A stretch of DNA of 64,000 bases from Amaurobius ferox (taxonomy: Eukaryota > Arthropoda > Arachnida > Araneae > Amaurobiidae). The notes under the pieces are model-generated. The model did no database searches, was not told where the DNA came from, and worked only from the letters and a program-made list of their open reading frames with translations. Location: contig OX578144.1 in NCBI GenBank assembly GCA_951213105.1, positions 86,069,015 to 86,133,014 of the forward strand, written 5' to 3'. The position numbers were made by a program, and so were the translations under genes. Positions 32,767 through 45,260 of the stretch are shown here, piece by piece (the first letter of the stretch is position 1; each line of letters opens with the position of its first letter).

Positions 32767-34062
32767 AACAAGAAAGATCAATCATGCTTAGAGCATTGAT
32801 TATGAAACACTTTCCAACTTCAATGCAATTTGATTTAAACATCTCTAAAATACAATACATTCCTCGGTAATATTTTAAAACTTATCACAATACTGCATTA
32901 ATTTATTATATTTGAAAACTTAAACCTTCATCGAAAAAAATGAACGTCATTCAAATAAAGGCATTGAAATATAAATTGTCTGGTTTACTGGTTTAAACAT
33001 CTCTAAAATGCGATACATTCCTCGGTAATATTTTTAAAATTATCATAATACTCCGATAATTTATTATATTTGAAAACTTCATCGAAACCAACTGAAATTT
33101 ATTCAAATGACGTCATAGAAAAAAATAACACTCCTGACTCTCTTTATAAAAGGAGCATTTTATTCATAACATTTTCCCATTCATTTCATTCATCACAATA
33201 CTATAATAATTTATTTTATTTAAAAATTATGACCATGGAGCTACAAGTAATTAAACTCTACGCGTAAAACTTCATCGAAAAAAATCGTCCTTCTCTTTGT
33301 AAAATCAATGTATATTTCAGTCATATCAGCTATGCAGACACCATGAACTAAATGATTTTGCGTTAAAGAAATACAGCAATTCTTGTACAACTCATTTTAC
33401 ATATTTTGCAGTGTACATTTTTCATAAGTGAAAAATAGGCTTCGTTGTAGAAATAATCAAATTTGGATGATCATTTAAACCCAAATGTATTTCAATTGCG
33501 TTGTTTCAGTATGTAGATGCACAGAATTTAAGCAAAAATAAGGCGGTTTTAGAACGGATACAACACTCAATATGATTTAAAAAGAACTTAATCACAATTT
33601 TGAGACAAGATGAATGTCATATTTCATTTTAAAGTGGGTCACGTGATCATTTCATGTCATGGTCACGTGATCTCTTCATATAAAATTTTCGAAAAACATT
33701 TTCGAAGCAATTTGTGAATTTTGAAAAATGTTTAAAAAATTAGGTCCCGTAGGGTTCAATATACTTCATTTTTTCAACCCGGGTTCAATCCGAAACTAAT
33801 TGGGTGATATTATTCATTTATATTCCTATAGGTCCTACAGACCGTCTGAACAACATACTAAAATTTCATTTTGAGTTGTATCTCAACATTCTAAAATTTC
33901 ATTTCATTTCATGACTGCTGCACTGTTACTGCCGTAAAAATGACTTTTAGTAAGTCATTTTTACGGCAGTTACCGTGCTAACGGACAGACAGACAGACAG
34001 ACAGGCAGACAGACAGAATGAACAAAGTCATAAACACTTTTCAACTTTGTAGTAAAGTGTTA
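32767..34062 (+). mobile_element. Family A element, copy A6, with internal palindrome
   Basis: Full-length copy beginning aacaagaaagatcaatc. It keeps both TCACGTGA palindromes (near 33638 and 33662), a longer (GACA)n run at 33984-34016 and the 3' hairpin. About 90 extra bases near 33875-33965 end in a perfect 19-bp-arm palindrome (33928-33946 and 33952-33970) built from the element's own ctgccgtaaaaatgac sequence. Confidence 0.8.
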
Positions 34063-34554
34063 AAAATGAGTATTTCATATCAATGCATTATGCAAACGAT
34101 TTTTATCCCAAATGATTATATCATGTCTATTAGCAACGGAATAAAATCCAATGTCTTGATACAGCAGACGATTTTTTATAAATATTTTACAAATGAAATC
34201 ATAATGAACAAAAATTAGGGATACTATTAGTTATGGCAGTTTAATAAACTATTGCATATTGGTAACATTCTGTATTTACAAGTTGATGTCTTTCTGACTT
34301 TACAAATTCCTGATTTATATAGTTGTTCGTTTCCAATTAATTCGTTCTACTTCTCGAGAAAATACTATATTATACGCATACCTATACAGGAATCCTAGGG
34401 AAATATTTAAGCCCCCAGAAAAGAAAGGTCAACGATTGTACATGTTAGGTCTATTTATATTTAAGTGAACCAAACAAAAGTATTTGTATCGCCCTAACGA
34501 ATAATTTAAAAAAATTCAGGAGAACAAACTCTGCAACAGGACGAGATAAAATAA

Positions 34555-35085
34555 AAGTATCAATTACAAATCTGCAGAAGATTATTTAATTTGAAAGGAT
34601 TGATATCACAAATGTAGATATCTCGTACATAAAATGCAATAAATACCTGGCAAAATGTCGTACTATCTATGATTTTATCACTGTGATACCTGCAATGCTT
34701 GGCAACGTAAGCAGTTATACTTTTTCTTAAACTGAAATGTGCATTGCTACTGTCGAGGGGCATTTCGAAAAGACAGTGAATAAAGTCCTTTTGCATGAAA
34801 GTGCAATTTATTTTAGCCTTTCTGAATAGGACAGTCATTCGTAGGTAACCATATTGTGTGAAATACAAGCCTTCTGTAGCAGTTATCGTCGCTTTATTCT
34901 TATTCTTTATACAATGTTCAACAACATTGTAATTGGTTTTGCTCGCCTATCTCGGACCGCTACTAAATTCGTTACTTTTAATGTAGTCGCTGCAATCACT
35001 TTTATTCGACTGGTCATTGTCATTTTACTGCAGATAGACCTAACGCGTACACTCGTGTACCTTTTCTTACAAAGTTATTACAATG
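34555..35085. repeat. Family F duplicated segment, copy 2
   Basis: Partner of 13315-13870 with blocks in the same order. The 102-residue minus-strand and 78-residue plus-strand ORFs in it are not shared by the partner, so I do not call genes. Confidence 0.6.
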
Positions 35086-35379
35086 CTTAAGGAAATTCCG
35101 AAAGAAGTTCAGGTGATGGAACATTTCAAAATGTGTATTTCTCTGAGCAAAACATTATTATTATTAATTGTGTAGAATAGTTTATAAAAAGTTGAAACAA
35201 TATCATATTTTCATAAAGTGTACAGATATCCAATCTGTATTAGTTAGAAACACTCAATACATGCACGAGTTCCTATATTCTTTATAATTGATATATCCTT
35301 TATCTTTTGTAATATTCATATACCACGATGTATAAATCATATGTTCTATGTTAACTTGCCTGCATATAACACATTGTAA

Positions 35380-35610
35380 TATTCATAGACGCTAAATGAG
35401 ATTTAATACAATGTTCTGTTAAACCGATCCTATCTGATTGCTGAGCAATTGCATCTATCAACGGCGAACTGGCGTGTGTATTGTTATATCATAGACAATG
35501 ATGGTGCATTAATTTCAAACAGAACGGTCGAAACGTCTGCTATTATGCAAAATATGTGCCAATATACGGATTCTGATAGTTGTCAGGACCCAAGCATCTA
35601 TTTTGTAATT
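35380..35610. repeat. Family E diverged repeat, copy 3
   Basis: Begins near attcatagacgctaaatgag, then gatcctatctgattg and tatgcaaaatatgtgccaat, tacggattctgatagt and gacccaagc. It follows repeat F by about 300 bases. Confidence 0.5.
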
Positions 35611-35619
35611 AAGTAGAGC

Positions 35620-36219
35620 TAAAGAACTGTGCATAATTTTATCCTCATAAATGTTTTTCCTGGTTGAGTTTTCATCCCTAAAGATACACGGAAGTAATAA
35701 TAATAAAAACAACAAGGGGGTACAGTAACACCAACTGTGCCGCAACTTTACAACGTAGAACTACGTGAACTGCCACATTTTCATGGCAATATCTCAGTAG
35801 TGCCAGTGGCGAAACTGGAAGGTGAATCTGGGTACACAGAATCTATCAGTGGTCTCACAGGAATAGCTTGCAATCCTGTTAAGTTTTCCAATAAGCAAAG
35901 ATGAAAATACTGAAGGTATGGGCCGAATTCTTTAAAATTGATTAAAGTACATAACCATATCAATATCCGTGTTTTAATTTTGGTCACCACAGTTTCATAT
36001 GCTCAGTTTATATTGAATAGGTCCATATCTAAATAGAATTGAATACTTTTGATAATTGACTTCACTAATTTAAAAAAAAAACTAAAATGTTCTTAAATAA
36101 AAAAATCGTCCACTACAACAAGTGCTATTATATTCTGGTTTTACATTTATCCCACTAATATATACTCAAATAAAACTGTATTCAAAAACGAAATTTATTT
36201 AAATGCAATGGATAGTATT
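35620..36219. other. No gene seen
   Basis: The minus-strand ORFs at 35515-35745 and 35781-35990 show no recognisable domain. Unique AT-rich sequence. Confidence 0.4.
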
Positions 36220-36230
36220 ACTAAATTAAT

Positions 36231-36517
36231 GCCTCCCAGGCGGTGAAGTGTATAGCGTCTTCAGCTGCTGTCTTGATGGCTCGGGTTCGAATCCCGAATA
36301 AGGCATGGATGCTTCTTGAGGATAAAGTCAATCTTCCGCCTTCTGGGTTCTCGTCAAAATATGAAGCTTCACCCCCTCCGACCTTCGTCAGTGATGCGTT
36401 CTTGTAATAAACTTTGTTCTCTCGTCTTGTGTCTTTCTTCGTTCTTTCCTGCTTCCAGCGTCACTGGTTCTGAGTCAGCTCCGCCGAAACAGGGGGTTAT
36501 CAGTAACAGCAACAACA
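36231..36517 (+). mobile_element. tRNA-derived SINE, short form with target duplication
   Basis: The same family as 4911-5346. The tRNA-like head carries B box GGTTCGAATCC at 36284-36294, and the body ends in aacagcaacaacaac. It is flanked by an 11-bp direct repeat with one mismatch (actaaattaat 36220-36230; actaaatgaat 36518-36528), the expected target-site duplication. The internal 150-base block of the other copy is absent. Confidence 0.85.
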
Positions 36518-36959
36518 ACTAAATGAATTTTTTAAAATGTAATTTCATTAAGGTGAAATATTAGAAATATGCAAGTATTGATTACTTACGTCAATGTCCG
36601 TCGTGAAAGTTCAAAGATTGAATCCCAAAACGCTTTCTATTCGTCTTAGCAACACACTTGCCAGACGTTCCAGTATTTGTCAAGTCCCAGTAGATTAAAC
36701 AGTGAAAAGATTGGATATTCTAAAATCATCAATTGGATCTATAGCTATTAAAATACGAATACTAGGGAAATAAAACTGGAGTAATAAAAGTTTCACTTAA
36801 AAAACCAAAATACTTCTTTTAAGTTAAAGCCCTACAAATGACACAATCCAAACAGTAATATAAATGTATCACTTTTCTATTCACTATCATTTCTAATTTA
36901 AATGTAATAATTTCTTGCGCTAATGTTTATTACGAAAATAATTCGCATTTATCCAAAAA

Positions 36960-37210
36960 TATTAATTATATTTACCGCAATCCAATAATTAAATCATCTC
37001 TATCTGGTTGATCGGCCATTACATATATCAGGGAGTGGAGTCATGGACGTATACTGTTATAGCTGGAACATTGCTCGGACATTAATCTTGTTTAGCAAGC
37101 GTGAAATGCCTAATGGCATGCAAATGGCCTCCCAATATCCAATTGCTGATACCATTCATGATCCAAACAGGCAGTTTCTGTTTATCATTTGAAGCATTAC
37201 TGTCTCTTGA
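36960..37210. repeat. Family E diverged repeat, copy 4
   Basis: Contains atatatcagggagtggagtc, atggacgtatactgttatag, gcgtgaaatgcctaatggca, tgcaaatggcctcccaatat and ccaattgctgatacc. This is the best-preserved copy. The minus-strand reading is interrupted by stops. Confidence 0.6.
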
Positions 37211-38160
37211 AGATATATAATATAATAATAAATATTATTATATTTAAATATAATAGCATTTCAATAAGTAAAATAATAATAATTCTTAAAAGGAAATTTT
37301 TTTAAAATTATTATTATGCCATAGTAACACCATATGGCCCCGCGCCATATTAAAAAAATGTTTGAAAAATTTAATATTTTAATCTAATGGGGAACTAAAT
37401 TATAATGATGAGATTTTGTTTTACAAAACATATTCTTATATGTGAAATCTTCTTTACACTGATAATATGCTATGTTATATATCTAATTAATGTGTTTAAG
37501 TTTGGAATTTGACATAGTGATAGTTCATTTGGCATAATACGGAAACTACGAGTATACATTTGTAAACAATAATTATTTATATAAATAAGTTTACTTTATT
37601 TTTGAATGCAAAGCTAATAAGCACTGTAAAGTTCCATTTTTAATCAAATGGGGAATTTAACAATAATGATTAGATTTTACTTGAAAAAACGTATCTTTTT
37701 ACTTTTTTAAATACCTGTATTTCTTTTAAAGTGATAAGATGTTATGATTTGTATATGATTTTGTAATTAACAAACATTTATTTACGGGATTTTACACTAT
37801 GAATGTGAAACTAACCATAAATATAAAGTTTTCTTTGTTAATCTAATGGGGATTTTATAATAACCATTATATTTTGTTTTACAAAAATCACTTTCAATTT
37901 TGTTTTTTTAATACTCTGCGTCTCAAAAGTAAAGCACGCTGTGCAAATTCTCAAATAACGAACGCATCGGTGGCTTATATTAGATAATAATGTAATGGTT
38001 CTGGGAGATATTCAAATATCAAATAATATGTCCAATAGAATGTTTTTTGAATAAAAAGAAAATTTGGCGTGGGTGAAAACGACTCGTTTGCGTAAAAGAT
38101 TTTTAATGCTCAAAGAAAATTTTTCTGGAAGTATTAAGTTTGATTTGGCGTTAGATTAAC
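37211..38160. other. AT-rich; loosely repeated units
   Basis: Contains three loose repeats of aatctaatgggga---ta-aat and agattttgttttacaaaa spaced about 230 bases (near 37383, 37650, 37840), perhaps an old tandem array. No ORF. Confidence 0.4.
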
Positions 38161-38169
38161 TTTGTTTTG

Positions 38170-38660
38170 ACATACAAAATATGTTTAGAAGATTCGAAAC
38201 GCTGGCTTGCGTGATGTTAGGAGGCTTGAGACAGTTCATTAAGGAAGTCGCCAATTTATTTTCTGTGGATCATTTTGTCATTTACGAAACAATTACAAAC
38301 TCGAGAGCAGTTATCTGGAGACCCGTTCCAGGTCGTCCTAGGACTACAACAGAATCTGGTGACCAGTAAATTGCATTACAGGTCAAACTCAAATGCCGAG
38401 TGTACGCACCAGCTTTCTGGACAATAGCTACCACAGCAATAGGAAAGTTTATATCCACCAGTACTGTAAGGCAAATATTACATATCAAAGGACTCTATAA
38501 AGGGGTAATTTTTTTGCCTTTGATTGGTCAAGAGAAGCAAGATTAAGGCAAGAGAAGCACAATAAAGGCAAGAGAAGCACGATTAAGGCAAGTGAAGCAC
38601 GATTATGGTTGTGTCGTTAGTATACGACTTCACGGATGAGTCACGATTTACTAATGAGTT
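38170..38660 (+). pseudogene. Tc1-like transposase pseudogene, N-terminal half
   Basis: Translation shows NSRAVIWRPVPGRPRTTTES, then a stop, then IALQVKLKCR, ISTSTVRQILHIKGLYKG, and at 38625-38650 DFTDESRF. GRPR-TT-ED, TVR--L---GL and the DESRF box are hallmarks of Tc1 transposases: DNA-binding HTH domains followed by the first catalytic Asp region. Frameshifts and stops kill it and the DDE C-terminal half is absent. Four 20-bp units (38528-38607) lie between the HTH and the DESRF box. Confidence 0.8.
38528..38607 (+). repeat. 20-bp tandem repeat, four units, in the Tc1 pseudogene
   Basis: Units of gcaagagaagcacgattaag with up to a few changes, at 38528, 38548, 38568 and 38588. The last unit runs into the sequence for RLWL just before DESRF, so a piece of transposase coding DNA was amplified. 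Confidence 0.9.
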
Positions 38661-40530
38661 TACATTAATTTTCTATTAATATAATTTTAAAAGTCAACCT
38701 AAAAGGAATTTGGGCACCCAAATTTAATAAATTAGTTACACCAGGTGCGCCTGCATAAAAAAAATAATTCATGCCCTGGTTTATGAAAATAATTACATTA
38801 TCACTATTTCTGTATGTCTTTCCATTTAAATCATTACATAAACATTTTGATGCTGATTTCGTAAGCAGAAATTCTTGCTGAATAAGTTTTTTAACATTTT
38901 TTGCAGTAATAGAGCTATTATCTGGATTTATAATTTCGTAGATTTAGTATGAATACATATCAAAGACTTTTAGTGTCTACTTTTCTTAAAACCTATGTAA
39001 ATAATTTTAGTCACTTTGCCTCCCCAATTTGTTCATTTTAGTGCCTTAACTACCGGGCACTAATGACTATTTTACACATGGATCTAAACTAGAATTACGG
39101 TATGGAATTGGAATTGAACAATCTGAAATTAATGTACAATTGACCCTAAACATTATGGAATTATGTTTCAATTGGCCTTGTGCAATGTAGAAGTAGGGTA
39201 CAATTGGACCTAAACAACATGGATTAGGTATGGACGTGAAAGTCAATGTGGTCCCTAAAACTGCAGATATTTATTTAATACAGAACGCGTTGTTATTGCA
39301 GCAAAGATAAAGGAAGCATTCGAATTTCAAAGAAGTTTCTTTATTAATATATATTTGAAAATATTAAATGAAATCAGAAATTATCTCATAGTTCAATGGT
39401 TATAGAGAAATATTATCTGAATTGCATATTTTGCAAGGGAAAGCATTCCCTTCACATTACAGTTCTGTCCAGAATTATAAGTTCCATTTTAATCAAATGA
39501 TTTATTCTCATACCCTGCACATTTATCTCTTAGAGCGTTGAATTAGTCTGAATAATTACCTATACAAATTATATAAAACGCAATGATGTATGGATTTTGG
39601 TAATTACAATAATATTTATATTATCGATTTTCAGCAAATAAATATATTTTTGAAACACATGAATTACGTGTATATAAGGAAACGTGATTAGAATAAAATT
39701 CCATACTTTTGAAATTCTCTATAAAAGTATATTTTTGCAAAATATCTTACTGCTTTATAAAAAACCCCTTTTTGTTTACTTCCGCCTTGATAGACAATAC
39801 TGTAATTGCGTTTTAGTCTGCCAGGCTGCAATATTCCCAACTTTGGAATTTTTGATAATGCCAAAAAGTTGACTATAATTCAATATACATGTGTAGAAAT
39901 TAATTATAAATTTATACATACTCCCGTAGCTTTGAGCGAATTCTTAATTTAATGTACATGATTTAAAATTTAGTGACATCCACCGTTCGTGAGATATGTA
40001 AATTTATTTTTATATTTTATTTATTTATCCCATTATATTGAATCCATAACGCTTGAATTAGAACATCGCCAAGTTATGACGATAATTTATTATTTCTGGG
40101 AACCCCTCTCTCTATTCATTTATCAATTATCTAATTTCTTCGCAAATAAGATCTTAGGAACATTATATTTCTAAAGAATATCCTGAGGTAAGAATAATGT
40201 TTAATTTCAATGAACGCAATCTGAAGGCTAAAATCCTCATTCTAATCAAATAAATTCATTTCAATTTCCATAGAGAGATGCAAACTAATTATTTTAATCG
40301 TATATTTTGAAAGTTATTTTATCCACATTAAAGTGCTATCGAGGTAATGAAATGTATATCATGAGAATAAAGAGGGTATCAACAGAAGACTAAGTCTATT
40401 TCTCTGTTTCTTTCGTATTGTCACTTTAGTCAGAATTCTGGATTAAATTAAATGGATTTAATAAATTTTATTTTCTGAAATTTTGCATTTAGTCTATTAT
40501 GATCCCGTAGGTGTGTAAGATGAGCTAAGA
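38661..40530. other. No gene seen
   Basis: Unique AT-rich sequence. The plus-strand ORFs near 39684 and 39989 lack recognisable domains. A few loose repeats of acaattg-accctaaac occur at 39100-39230. Confidence 0.4.
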
Positions 40531-40534
40531 AATG

Positions 40535-40780
40535 CGTCTCAGTTTATTAAATATTAAGTAATATAAAATTTAGCAATAAAAGCATGGACAAAGATATAAA
40601 AGATAAAGAATATTTCGTCTCAGTTTATTAAATATTAAGTAATATAAAATTTAGCAATAAAAGCATGGACAAAGGTATAAAAGGTCAAGAATATTTCGTC
40701 TCACTTTATTAAATATTAAGTAATATAAAATTTAGCAATAAAAGTAGAGACAAAGATAGAAAGTGTCAAGAAGATTTCCA
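40535..40780 (+). repeat. 81-bp tandem repeat, three units
   Basis: The cgtctcagtttattaaatat word starts at 40535, 40616 and 40697 (the last with one change), giving an exact 81-bp period. Units are nearly identical, so the amplification is recent. Confidence 0.95.
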
Positions 40781-41069
40781 CTTCTCTGTGATTGGTTGCT
40801 GGCAGAGATGTCATGAAAATGGACGCCGACTGATTAATCATATGATTTATTGCTGATTACACAGTAACCATTCGCAACTATAAATGTAATGAAAAATTAT
40901 GGTTAAAATGTAATTATCATTGCTTTTAACAATTAAATGTCTTATGTTGACTCTTATAAGCAATGAATTAAAAATTATAAACAATCAATTTAAAGTAATT
41001 ATGAAACCTAATACCAAATCCAGGTTACACATCTCAGATTATGTTTCTTATTATTGTAAAATGCCACCA

Positions 41070-41285
41070 GCTGATGTGGTGGCTGAGGGGTTAAGGTAAG
41101 CATTTCGTCGTGCTCACTTGGCTGCCGTGCTGTATGTTTGAGTCCCACCTGTGGCCATGATGCTATGTTGTTGCATACCATTCACTGTTGCAATGTCTTG
41201 TAACCGCTAAAGGGCCACTATTCTGGCCGATGTATCGGCGAATGATTGAATGCATCAAGTGCATGGCCATTAGCAAATAAATAAA
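41070..41285 (+). mobile_element. tRNA-derived SINE, second family
   Basis: A box-like TGGCTGAGGGG at 41080 and B box-like gtttgagtcc at 41136-41145 are about 46 bases apart, as in a tRNA-derived promoter. The element ends in aaataaataaaaaaa. Flanking 12-bp repeats with one mismatch (aaaatgccacca 41058-41069; aaaataccacca 41286-41297) look like a target-site duplication. It differs from the 4911 family in body and tail. Confidence 0.75.
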
Positions 41286-41582
41286 AAAATACCACCAAAT
41301 CGTAAAAAGTCTTATCGCACAAGAAATAAAATTCGAAAACTCTCTGGAACTGCATATAGCTCTTCAGTGATATATGCAATTGACATGAATCTGGAGATTG
41401 CATACATGTAGTGAGGATCATTATTAGAATCTTGTATGTCAAATGTTGTACATATTGTAGAGTTGTGTAGTTTAAAGCACTTATAGGATGGTCAGAACAT
41501 TCATTTACTAAAGCAGAGTGCAAGCTATTATAGGAACATAAGAATTATTGAAAATAACGAAAAAAAATCGCCTGGTACATAT

Positions 41583-42879
41583 AACAAGAAAGATTAATCA
41601 TGCTTAAAGCATTGATTATGAAGCACTTTCCAACTTCAATGCAATTTTATTTAAACATGTCGACAATGCAATACATTCCTCGCTAATATTTTAAAACTTA
41701 TCACAATACTACATTAATTTATTATATTTGAAAACTTAAACCGTCATCGAAAATACTGAACTTCATTGAAATGACGGCATTGAAATATAAATTGCCTGGT
41801 TTAAACATCTCTAAAATGCGATACATTCCTTGGTAACAATTTTAGAATTACCATAATACTACGATAATTTATTATATTTAAAACTTCATCGAAAACAATT
41901 GAAATTCATTCAAATGAAGTCATAGAAAAAATAACACGCCTTGCTCTCTTTAAAAAAGAGCATTTCATTCATAAATAATTTCCCATTCCATTCATCACAA
42001 TAATATAATAATTTTTTATTTAAAAATTAAGACCATGGAGCAACAATTACTTAAACTCTATGCGTAAAACTTCATCGAAAAAAATCGTCCTTCTCTTTGT
42101 AAAATCAATGAATATTTCATTCATATCAGCTATGCAGACTCCATGAGTTAAATAATTTTGTGTTAAAGAAATATAGAAATTCTAATACAACCCATTCTAT
42201 ATATTTTGCTGTTTACATGTTACATAAGTGAAAAATAGGCTTCGTTGTAGAAATAATCAAATTTGGATGAGCTTTTAAACTCAAATATATTGTTATTGCG
42301 TTGTATCAGTATGTAGATCCACAGAATTTAAGCAAAAATAAAGTGGTTTTTGGACGGATACAACACTCAATATGAAATTAAAAGAACTTTAAAAATCACG
42401 ATTTTGAGACAAGATGGATGCCATATATTATATTGAAATGGGTTACGTGATCTTTTCATATCATAGTCACGTGATCGCTTCATATAAGAGGTGTAATTAT
42501 TATTTTAATTTTTAATTAAAAAAACTAATGAATATATTTCGTTGAATTTTTTTTATATATTTTATGAAACAATTTGAATGTTATCTAAAATTTTGGAAGT
42601 AATTTGTGAATTTTAAATCCACTTAAAAAATGTTTGAAGAATTAGGTCCATTGGCTTTAATGTATTTAATTTTTTCTACCCGGGTTCAATTGAAAACTAA
42701 TTAGGTGATATTATTCATTTATATTATCTTAGGTCCTACAAACCTTCTAAACAACATACTAAAATTTCATTTTGATTAACTCATTTTTACGGGAGTTATC
42801 GTGCTAACGGACAGACAGACAGACAGACAGACAGAATGAACAAAGTAATAAACACTTTTCAACTTTGTTGTAAAGTGTT
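41583..42879 (+). mobile_element. Family A element, copy A7
   Basis: Full-length copy beginning aacaagaaagattaatc and ending caactttgttgtaaagtgtt. (GACA)n lies at 42811-42832. The second TCACGTGA is intact and the first is mutated to TTACGTGA. No coding capacity. Confidence 0.8.
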
Positions 42880-43217
42880 AAAAAGTGTAATATAATACAT
42901 AAAATGCAATATTCAAACAGACGATTTTAGGTAAAATGTCTTCTAAACTATGTGATGGTCTTTGATGGTTTATTTTAATTGTAATGAAGTTGGGTGTAAG
43001 TACATTCAAGTTTTATCATCCTACAGCAAAGTGTTCTGTAACTGGATTTAAAATCCTGCTTCTACCTGTCTGCCTATCATGACTGTTTATAAGCGTAAAG
43101 GTTTTACATACATTTAATCCGTTTGTTACGCTTAATTAAGAGCAGATTTCTAGATAAAATTACTAGTTTTGTACAGTTTTTAATAAAAGTGAACATTCGA
43201 ACATTTGTTTTAAAGCA

Positions 43218-43282
43218 AAATATATCCTTAAATATGCAAAATATATCCTTAAATATGCAAAATATATCCTTAAATATATCAA
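43218..43282 (+). repeat. 21-bp tandem repeat, three units
   Basis: aaaatatatccttaaatatgc repeated about three times. The ORF across it reads repeated QNISLNM. Confidence 0.9.
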
Positions 43283-43744
43283 TTTCAAATAAAACTTTTT
43301 TTAAGAATGAGAATCAGTTTAAGAAATGTTTGATATAACTTTTATCATCTTATACAAACCGATGGAATAATAGGGAGTAAAGTACAAGTTTATTCAGTAA
43401 CGGTCCCTCATTACTGCTAAAGATTTCAATTTAATTGCATGCTTTTATCACTGGTTTGTTAAGCTTAACGGGAGGAAGATTATAGATAAAATACACTTTG
43501 TTCCAAAAAATATCTGTACCAAAAATTGAGCTATAGCTGCAAAATTTGGCATGCAAATGTCGTTTCAAGAATTATGGCAAATGATCAAACTGTTAGCGCC
43601 AATGATGCTATAGATCTCATGCCACGCGCATGAGAACGACGCATCATGCAGCATTTTAAACGAACAGTGTTATTACTTACTGTAATTAGAACTGAATTTT
43701 CTGCTTTGATACTGCAAGTTGTATTCGTGATACCATTACTCGGC

Positions 43745-45260
43745 GGTACTAGGGACAATTGTCGGATTTAGAGAGAGCTCGCTCATAGGCCTGAGGAAAG
43801 CTGGTTTGTCCAACGGACGTATCAGTCGCCATCTTTAAAGGAACCGATATGTTAGATGCTCGGTGTGGACGACATTGGAGACATTCGTCGCAAAAGCTCA
43901 GGACACCCCATACACACAACTGCTAGAGAGAATCGTACAGTAAAGGGAGGAAACATGCCCCCTGCAATGGCGTCGCTATCAGCCATTAGAAGGCATTTAT
44001 CATCCTCCATGCATCCCTGTAAAGCCGTCTGGATTGATGCCGAGCTCGATCAGCCTCGGCAGTGTCCGATTGGAGGTTTGATGTCTTTACCGACAAATCC
44101 CCCTTCCCTCTCAGTGCTGATGACCGCCGCATAAGTATGCGGTCATAAGTATGCGAACAAACATCCAGGGTATCGATCCCGTATTTTTTGTCAAGCGGCT
44201 TGCGGGAATCTCACGTGAGACGACAGTCTGTGGAGCCATCTCGTGGAACAACCGATCTCCACTAGTTGTGCCCCAAGCCAATATGACGGATCACTTTTAC
44301 GGAGACAATATTCTGAAGCCAATTGTTATACATATTCTGTCAAACCACACAGGTTCCATTTACCAACAAGGCAACGCTTGACAACAAACTGCACAAATTT
44401 CTCAACAATATCTTCAAGATTTTAATATCCTCGCATAGTCACCAATGTCCCTTGACCTATTACCAATTGAACACCTCTGCCAGACAGCAAAGTGGTAACC
44501 TGTTCAACCACACGGCCTGCAGATTTGATTCCCCACCGCTGAGAGTGGTCTACAGACGACCCGGCTGAGGTCCAGAAGAGGCAAGTTGATCAAAAACCAA
44601 ACAGAGAACCTAGGGCAAGACAAACGCCAATAACAGGTTAAGCAGTTAATGGACACTTGACCACGCACACAATACCCAGATAGCAGCCAAGCGAAACGAA
44701 AAGGGTCCAGATCGCCTTGACTGGGGAGGTCCCCAGCATACAAACTAGACTACGAGCTAACACGCGCGAGTGGCGAACAGCCACGCGAGGCCACTTGTCC
44801 GGGAACCGGAACACCGACTTCAGGATCTGAAGGGTAAGGGTTAGTAAAAATACCCCTAAAAGGGTCCAGGACAATCCCCCAGAGAAAGGACTGACAAAGG
44901 TCCAGAACCTGAAAGACAACCAAAGGAAGGGCCTCGCTGGCAGAAGAGAGAGGAAAGGAGATGGTTGCCAGCGAGGTGGGAGAAGAGAAAGAGAAGGGGA
45001 GAAAGAAGAGAAAGTCCTACTAGAGTAGGGAGCACTAGAGGGAAAGATCCTCCAGTGTCGGAGTACCTGACAAGAGTAGAGGTCCTCTCCGAATCCAAGT
45101 GGGAACATCCTTCTACCGATTCCCACCCACATACTCCCCTAATTGAACACATCTGGGACATTATGGAACGGCAATTGCAGTATTTTCAGCATACCACTGT
45201 TTTAGCTGATCAGTTTAAATATTTGTTGCAGAATCTTCCGCAGAGGAAAATATGAAAATG
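43745..45260 (+). pseudogene. Tc1-like transposase pseudogene interrupted by a SINE-like insert
   Basis: Scattered over three frames are GLRKAGLSNGRISRH (about 43788), VFTDKSPF (44083, a decayed DESRF box), VCGAISWNNRSPLVV, NILKPIV and IYQQGNA (44230-44380, the QQDNA catalytic motif), and the PIEH motif at about 44464. Reading resumes at 45151 with IWDIMERQLQYFQH. Removing the insert and one target copy joins LPIEH to IWDIMER in frame, the usual C-terminal motif of the family (DD34E). Frameshifts make it inactive. I could not identify the transposon's own terminal repeats. Confidence 0.85.
44475..45140 (+). mobile_element. 666-bp SINE-like insert with 10-bp target duplication
   Basis: Flanked by perfect 10-bp repeats aattgaacac (44465-44474 and 45141-45150). 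The 5' end has A box-like cagcaaagtgg at 44485-44495 and B box-like gatttgattcc at 44522-44532, the spacing of a tRNA promoter, followed by a GC-rich body with purine-rich agaagagaaagagaagggg stretches. The 3' end is cacatactcccct with no A-rich or AAC tail, which is odd for a SINE. The 164-residue minus-strand ORF through it (44638-45132) has no recognisable domain. Confidence 0.7.

Noticed and set aside
44638..45132. 164-residue minus-strand ORF, the longest in the window
   Set aside because: Lies wholly inside the 666-bp SINE-like insert, is opened by GC-rich purine runs, and shows no recognisable domain or alternative support.
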